From contig JAITKK010000056.1 in NCBI GenBank assembly GCA_031278475.1, forward strand, positions 1 to 49,411: a stretch of 49,411 nucleotides of DNA, written 5' to 3'. The number at the start of each line of letters is the position of its first letter. Position 1 is the stretch's first letter. Source of the stretch: Deltaproteobacteria bacterium. GTDB taxonomy: Bacteria > Desulfobacterota > Desulfarculia > Adiutricales > Adiutricaceae. Shown piece after piece: positions 46,901 through 49,411 of the stretch. Both the position numbers and the translations under genes were made by a program. A model generated the notes under the pieces. The model did not search any database, was not told where the DNA came from, and was given only the letters and a program-made list of their open reading frames with translations.

Positions 46901-49411
46901 CCAGGCGCAGCGACTCCGCGGGGGAACCCGCGCCCGGAAGGGAGGTGTTGGGCATCACCAGGTACGCGCAGAGCGTGGGCATGAAGCTGGCCTGGAGGCT
47001 GTCGTCCCTCTGCGCGACGAAGGCGTCCAGCACATTCGGGAGCCAAGAGAGGGTCCTCGCGATCCTCGCGGGATCGACCGGCAGCCCGTGCCTTCCCGGA
47101 ATCCTCCCGCCGACCTTGCCGGTGGGGTCGAAGCGCCCGTCAGGGCGCCTCCGGCCGAGGAAGCCGGTGAGGTACAGGCTTGTGCCGCCCCACTTGCCAG
47201 GTGCCGCCCCAAGCGCCGGGTCGGGCGCGAAGGGCCTCCCGCCCCCGGGCGGGTCGCCAAGGTAGGCGGAAGGCACGGTCTCGCCGCCTATGGAAAGCTC
47301 GCCCGGGTAGCCCGGGGCGAGCAGGCCGCCTTTCTCGCCCAGGACCCAGGCGGGGCTCCCCTCCAGGGGCTCGCCGAAGGAGTCCGGGAGCCTGCCTGGG
47401 TGCGGCTTGTCCAGCATGCACAGGAGCCCTGTCTCGGGGCCGCCCTGGAAGGCGATTACCCTTAGATCGGGCTTGCCGGCGAACAGCCTCGCCTCCTCCT
47501 TGCGCCCAGGCGGGGCCCAGGCGAGCCCCGGGCCCCTCGCCCACACGAGCCTCAGGTTCCCGCCCGGGTACGCGGACAGGAAGGGTTTGACGGCCATGGG
47601 CGGGAGCGGGATTACCGTTACGCCCCTGGATTCCGCCATGGCCGCGAGCGTCGCGGGGGTCGACCTGTCGGACTCGGAGGCTATGACCCCGGCGTTCCCG
47701 GAGGACAAAGCGAACAGCAGTTCCAGGACGAAGAGGTCCGAGCCCTTGGGGCTGGTTATGGCCAAGAGATCCCCTGGCTCCGGGAGTATCGCGCGCGACA
47801 GGGCCGCGACGGCCCTGGAGAGCGCGAGCTGGGTCACCCCGGTCGCGACCCTGCGGCTGGTCACGATGCCGCCAAGGCCGTCGTCCTCCATCTCGTGGTC
47901 TTTCAGGAATATGAGGGCAAGCGACGAGGGATCCGGATCGTCCGCGTCCGGGAGCCCATCCTCCACGGCATCCAGCGGGTAGTCCGGGGCCGCGGGCGGC
48001 TGGGACTGCGGGTCGCCGTTATAGTCGAGGAGGGCCTCGCCCGGGACGCCCCCCAGCAGCCCTTTCAGGGCCTCGGGGAAGGGCCTGGGGCCCATCGCCG
48101 CGAAAGGCCTGAAGGGCGCGAGCCCGGACCCAAGCTCGGCCTCGCCGAGGGAGGGATCCAGGAGAAGGGCCGGCCTTCCGGACAGAAGGCAGCCCAAAAG
48201 GGCCCCCGGGAAGGTCAGCCCGTCATCCAGGACCAGGGCGACGGGCGCGGGCTTTCCTGGATCAGCATTTTCGGTCGCGGCATCGGGCGCGGCATCGGTC
48301 GCGGGATCGGTTGCCGAATCGGTCGCGTCCCCCGCGAACTGGCGGAGCACGGTCGCGACCTTGGCCGCCTGGGCCCTTAGCTCGCCCCGGCCCATGGACC
48401 TGTCCTTCAGGAACAACGCGGCCCCGAAGGTCTCGTCCGCGCCGCCCGCGAGGGCAAGGCCGGCAACCGCCGGAAGGTCCCTGGGGGGCGCGGCCGCGTT
48501 GTTGTTTATGAGGACCTTGAGTTTCCCGGCCTCCAGAAGTATCGCGGGCGACAGGGCGATCGATGGGTTTTCGGAAGCGGCCCTGAGAAGGGTCTCGTAA
48601 CCCTGGGCGTAGACCTCCAGCTGCCAGGGCTCGAAATGCCTGCGCTCGTAGACCATGTCGAGCGCGAGGCCGTCGCCCAGGAGCAGCCAGAAAAGGGATA
48701 GCGGGAATCCCTCGGCCCTGGACCCCGGGCTTGTCGCGCTCAGGGTGAAACCGACGCCGTCCGCCGAGCTTACCTTGGGCGCGGGCGGGAAGAACAGATG
48801 GGACAAGGTCTCCCGGCCGAGAGGCGACACCCTCGCAATCTCCGTGTAGGTGAGGATCCTTTCGCGGTCCATGGCAAACCCGTTGATGGACGCCTCGACT
48901 TCACGGGCGAGCCCCGCGAACGATGTCCCTTCCCGCGCGTCCGCCGCGAGGGGGAGCATCACGGCCATGGGCCCTATGGGGCGGTTGTCGCCCCCGCTGG
49001 ATATGTAGCCCGTGGCGACCTTGCCCTCGCCCGTTGCCAGTGACAGGTATCCCAGCCATGCGGCGGAAAGGAAGGCGGAAAGCCCGACTCCCAGGGACGC
49101 CGCCGCCTTCCCGAAGGATTCGAGCATGTCGGCCTTGAAGCGGACGGGGACCAGGCCCACCCCCTCCATGTCCTTCTCGGAGGGCCTCGCGAGCCTGGAC
49201 GGGAGCCTTGAGGGGACCCTCAGGCCCGAGAGCCTTTCGCGCCAAAAAGACTCCGCCTCCAGACGCATGGCGGCGTCCTGGGCCCAGGGGTCGTCCTGGG
49301 GGATCGCCTGCGCGGCTTCCGGTTTCACGCCCCCAAGTATGGCCGAGAGTATCCTCGTTATGGAATTGGGGTCCGCGGCTATGTGGTGCACGGAGAAAAC
49401 GATGACGCAGC
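37932..49411 (-). CDS. Giant NRPS-like protein with degenerate catalytic domains (5' partial)
   Basis: At least 3826 residues in one unbroken frame; the N-terminus lies beyond the window edge. Residue numbers count from the GTG at 49391. Layout: C1 (to about 300), A1 (305-870), T1 (880-955), Gly/Pro linker, C2 (1035-1430), A2 (1480-2095), T2 (2095-2165), acidic linker (2175-2420), C3 (2430-2800), A3 (2810-3480), T3 (3490-3560), TE (3575-3819). C1 keeps HHIAADP; C2 has SELALDG and C3 GLFALDP instead of HHxxxDG. All three A domains lack the TSGSTGxPKG loop, and the A10 Lys is Glu (YGEVD 864, RGEID 2077, DGELD 3473). T1 and T3 keep LGGDSL (Ser919, Ser3528); T2 has GMTEDD. The TE elbow reads AGLGLKG (Ser replaced by Gly3666), although ADHFSLI keeps the His. 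Translationally coupled to the FGE-like gene. Product unknown. Confidence 0.9.
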   Translation of the reverse strand, partial: CVIVFSVHHIAADPNSITRILSAILGGVKPEAAQAIPQDDPWAQDAAMRLEAESFWRERLSGLRVPSRLPSRLARPSEKDMEGVGLVPVRFKADMLESFGKAAASLGVGLSAFLSAAWLGYLSLATGEGKVATGYISSGGDNRPIGPMAVMLPLAADAREGTSFAGLAREVEASINGFAMDRERILTYTEIARVSPLGRETLSHLFFPPAPKVSSADGVGFTLSATSPGSRAEGFPLSLFWLLLGDGLALDMVYERRHFEPWQLEVYAQGYETLLRAASENPSIALSPAILLEAGKLKVLINNNAAAPPRDLPAVAGLALAGGADETFGAALFLKDRSMGRGELRAQAAKVATVLRQFAGDATDSATDPATDAAPDAATENADPGKPAPVALVLDDGLTFPGALLGCLLSGRPALLLDPSLGEAELGSGLAPFRPFAAMGPRPFPEALKGLLGGVPGEALLDYNGDPQSQPPAAPDYPLDAVEDGLPDADDPDPSSLALIFLKDHEMEDDGLGGIVTSRRVATGVTQLALSRAVAALSRAILPEPGDLLAITSPKGSDLFVLELLFALSSGNAGVIASESDRSTPATLAAMAESRGVTVIPLPPMAVKPFLSAYPGGNLRLVWARGPGLAWAPPGRKEEARLFAGKPDLRVIAFQGGPETGLLCMLDKPHPGRLPDSFGEPLEGSPAWVLGEKGGLLAPGYPGELSIGGETVPSAYLGDPPGGGRPFAPDPALGAAPGKWGGTSLYLTGFLGRRRPDGRFDPTGKVGGRIPGRHGLPVDPARIARTLSWLPNVLDAFVAQRDDSLQASFMPTLCAYLVMPNTSLPGAGSPAESLRLERGLLSSLWGMMWHSEIPSRLAFVTELPLDPYGEVDIARLPAPVPLPDEGGLSGPAEKALLQRVREALGLAPDSRPRPMDSFLDLGGDSLHATMVTAGLLADGWILDPGKLLSSLDLREAAGHMHPAPPDGLGGPGGPGGTGGPSAPRAQGGAGGEAAGPAKAQALGSGPSPELGKASGLRPLWAYPPGPYQLSLMRARETVGRGNRQRLLKLAAALDPIALGERLGLLSDRHEALRLRVLERDGEPLLGAMPEAGLPFAYTSLSSYGPKEALERVLAFADGIRDGGPPDGPLFRVDLFETQGISYLLISYSELALDGYGLSVVVEELLAGRPPRGTPKPLSSWMGEPAKDASAYLREALQGVKSLSQALPPALGDPDPGLASGPLALGLSDQAFRKLRNLSRNWRVRPELLAEAAFATTLSLYSGEGRAVYARLGPQRQGLPSAFQGLVGQLMDPVPIALPTDTGDGLQGMARGLEDYSVASAPYARDALRAASALGLSFGDIAFCHEGLSRLGPPSLEINEIPVRVPRASEFELAASCQVGEGGAELMLHASPARFRTEPLSDFLSLWRDTLQGMLAGRGAKGHGGVQAQGQGGAHAFPPGLPKERLEDVLGAAAGPGYEPLGDIPPLPQVTIKASVVHSDLPAISSQSLTLTHSELELFVSGLEQRIYLDFPKAPKELPKVGLFLPYGALSVACSLAILRTEATLVTLDPKLSAATLSKAVRDGLTTVIGPTASAATLSSLGHRGKFLDLDLFLEPPRPKPPQGGFDRLVLLQFLDSPDGDDRTVAVIHGEGLGALGGGVAPECLSYSNALNRVGSAKALFPLRPGDRALLPKGLGHLRLFSEAMPALAQGACLCEHECDFREGHGQEGLHAFVRDNAISFAYLPARVGKSLLGKADLPKLRALALGGRDPGTLYAGREGLRVTYVYDRPGFPALHRDIPLGSGEQPMGRPAPGVIAFVLGAGGNALPRLSIGRLNLAGPLVSDGIPRFHVPDTLKTAEDYYETPPGMEGPDGEEADGSAREKTPNKLALKPKDFEGVDLAWLSGASKTRRGPENKGKAGTASGMPGPAALEAQALASEEEGEGPVVTSFPQAGAFAEAGDSGGPAPRGPDQTMGLTPKPRLSRLPEGMVPMGECAFLDLDGHFNPLASADIPSLQGRIYAPPLVERRIFAKSFLKGVRLGTILSDKSQETLALWLFAGIEGDLGEGARQLSRARLGIAGSLPPWLNPAYLIISDRLPLDPRGEIDTLRLASPPEGTPPPPEGVSGEAFGQALKAVRESHKALFGEDIADQESMLANGMTEDDAYLLSKELKARGAPAGVREIMAFSTPWSLAGEIARHLAFAQGAQPSGPPYVPTGRYHEPPVPHAPVAGLAPLSPPGPDELEDIDGPDVLPSRGGNGSEAQAEDTSPGLFALFDGMVAEGQEGTGSPGLRPRTAEPPGGGIDSADGPWAETGLDDIMELSPDAIPEELGYDSELDPSLEPEIDSSLGPDVHPSMATGSGPELGSGTDSGIGSGTGSGTGFAKEPKIPPALGAEALSLLDQGFVLPEGAIGLDELGGLSAEESLGLEPEPEILEPDMLEPDMPGPSEGDSGILNFEAELAGDSDLPIGQAGEQGADAAADGHGDLAQDPLSGEGQTRPFPLSEPPRGLREGEGFALGPLRASLAYRALSQGDAAPDQGIATLEVPVELDPAKVEEALGRLVSELPMLRIRLAEGEPLKAALTGPGPGFDPGGDQIAPDPNPLPLGHAATGISKGGLSVLSMERAGDGTRLRLAYGLFALDPLGAKWVLGRIAEISGGLEGPSGEKPYSLIGNDDREGASASDMERARGLLSGWEPVALLEGLNVPDARTGMGDTGLLTEGQVSLGLGIDQGLSERIGEASSKAGVSVPAFMAAAWGLSLARWLDSGQGGFGLLVGKGPEGPRFVPMLLEFADDTRFSDAARVSQELIDCGKAGLPPLPRILGPGRAQFPADAYLGHIVVMGLDEPEEAGGAFSGRLHPAYDLALHLVHEPKASGFLEFNRASMPEGAATLLRDAFLGALRNASDNPDLAFKAFSGQRDPNPSLAAQALLPGPAPALSGLLVGRLSDGADTPLLAMKGAGVGRAALWARAREFQEFSGELGNGQLGAVLLPPGPDLVAAIVGLLASGAAVLPLDPFAPRDAVSAYLSEAGPELLIAHERLSSLSKGFEGPKVLVRENGRLSPFPGLPPEGPPLPGGAALLVPRGPLSGRPALIAFGGDALSSHALWLPGFYGIGKGDRVLAPPPFSPFFVPDILAMLLAGAECLFPGQGARASGKALRDFMEEGGVAHGTIAGALAREFLGLRAPGALRVLRLNGGIPVDSTGLPYAVWSEFRVREAAGPLLCARYGDPGLGRPVQGVSALVLGKDGSPRPQGYPGELCVSGPTLFQGYLRLPEESAKAFARDPGVLPANGRRYFRTSERARILPDGSVAHLGGMRPLLNLAGRSPSLGDMERLITAFPGVFDCRVLAAPGSGGSSLYAYVIREGAPLGPEHGELGQEDVFPYEALDTLSGESGDFDLLDMPELSDDDEAGLAYEPLPVPGPSVPDSPTAPEGDPARPLSGPGAPEGAGAPGLEEAGGTASQDAAFARGLRDHLGKRLPAALVPRFIVTLPRWPIGPDGELDEAALPRPYGAGLLAGRDKAPRSLSEAMVSKALKDALGGTIYLNDSFVALGGDSLKAVEVSAALSHLAGVAPGPEPVLHARSARELAAALDLLLERVGPALYDARDGGGPQLALCPGPAGSLMAFRGLMDAWPEGQGVLALNPWLGGGGRDPEDGRPAAQGPDGPLADLAGAYARALAERFPQGGFVLAGLGLKGPLAWEAARQYEGLSGARLSCLLLLDPLSPPEGASKPEGSPESDALALLGSLGHYEGFGPKRREGRMGAALRELGAWRAHRPRPLSSPVLCLRPALASPFPVPPPGAVPSGLSGLAKGPFAEETVQADHFSLIQGGAAGQALRLLKGFAGI
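42331..42390 (-). repeat. In-frame 12-bp repeat in the NRPS acidic linker
   Basis: Five 12-bp units (CCGGTCCCCGAC type on the plus strand) encode the GSGTDSGIGSGTGSGTG stretch between T2 and C3. The frame-preserving length suggests slippage under coding constraint. A 15-bp repeat encoding (I/M)LEPD units lies at 42148-42192. Confidence 0.8.
48271..48330 (-). repeat. In-frame 12-bp repeat in NRPS A1
   Basis: Five consecutive 12-bp units (TCGGTCGCGGCA type, plus strand) encode (T/P)D(S/P/A)A repeats in the first A-like domain, an insertion not expected in an adenylation fold. Confidence 0.8.

Overview
The window looks like a chromosomal piece of a Gram-negative, anaerobe-type bacterium, most likely Desulfobacterota (Deltaproteobacteria). 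This is inferred from gene content only: a periplasmic-type cobaltochelatase of the CbiK(P) kind beside a corrinoid/iron ABC transporter, TAXI-TRAP transport, several periplasmic or lipoprotein products, and chemoreceptors. Genes are very GC-rich and favour AGG/ATA codons. They are separated by unusually long, AT-richer spacers (eight gaps of about 0.7-1.5 kb), many of which carry short tandem repeats. No tRNA, rRNA, IS element or CRISPR array was recognised.

Left part (1-4130): end of a BtuD/FecE-like ATPase, then a cobalamin riboswitch with its own intrinsic terminator controlling cbiK(P), followed by a BtuF/FecB-like binding protein. This is a corrinoid/cobalt handling locus. Middle left (4430-12830): a chemoreceptor, convergent overlapping umuC and umuD (SOS translesion polymerase), a five-copy ~94-bp intergenic tandem repeat, a Bcr/CflA-type drug efflux pump and a D-2-hydroxyacid dehydrogenase.

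Middle (13900-23715): a TPP riboswitch with promoter, two alternative hairpins and a terminator hairpin that buries the ribosome binding site of a lone YkoE-type thiamine-precursor ECF S component; a TAXI-TRAP transporter (binding protein plus fused permease with DUF3394-like tail); a yjbQ-capA pair; and a PAS/AAA+/Fis sigma-54 activator whose Walker B glutamate is glycine. Then (24987-27660) a tandem array of five paralogous ~123-residue lipoproteins of unknown function, lower in GC than their surroundings, with a conserved intergenic element. Next, a divergent zntA-like P-type ATPase/merR pair with a textbook 19-bp-spacer MerR promoter, a second chemoreceptor and an orphan hypothetical gene.

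Right part (36206-49411, minus strand): an apparent operon of a giant NRPS-like protein (at least 3826 residues, continuing past the window edge), a translationally coupled periplasmic SUMF1/FGE-fold protein (PvdO-like in context, no catalytic cysteines) and a type II thioesterase. The NRPS keeps the C-A-T architecture in one unbroken frame, but its three A domains lack the ATP-binding and catalytic-lysine motifs, two C domains lack the HHxxxDG histidines, the middle carrier domain lacks its serine and the terminal TE lacks its nucleophile. The first and third carrier domains keep LGGDSL. This conserved-but-catalytically-stripped megasynthase is the strongest candidate for something undescribed.
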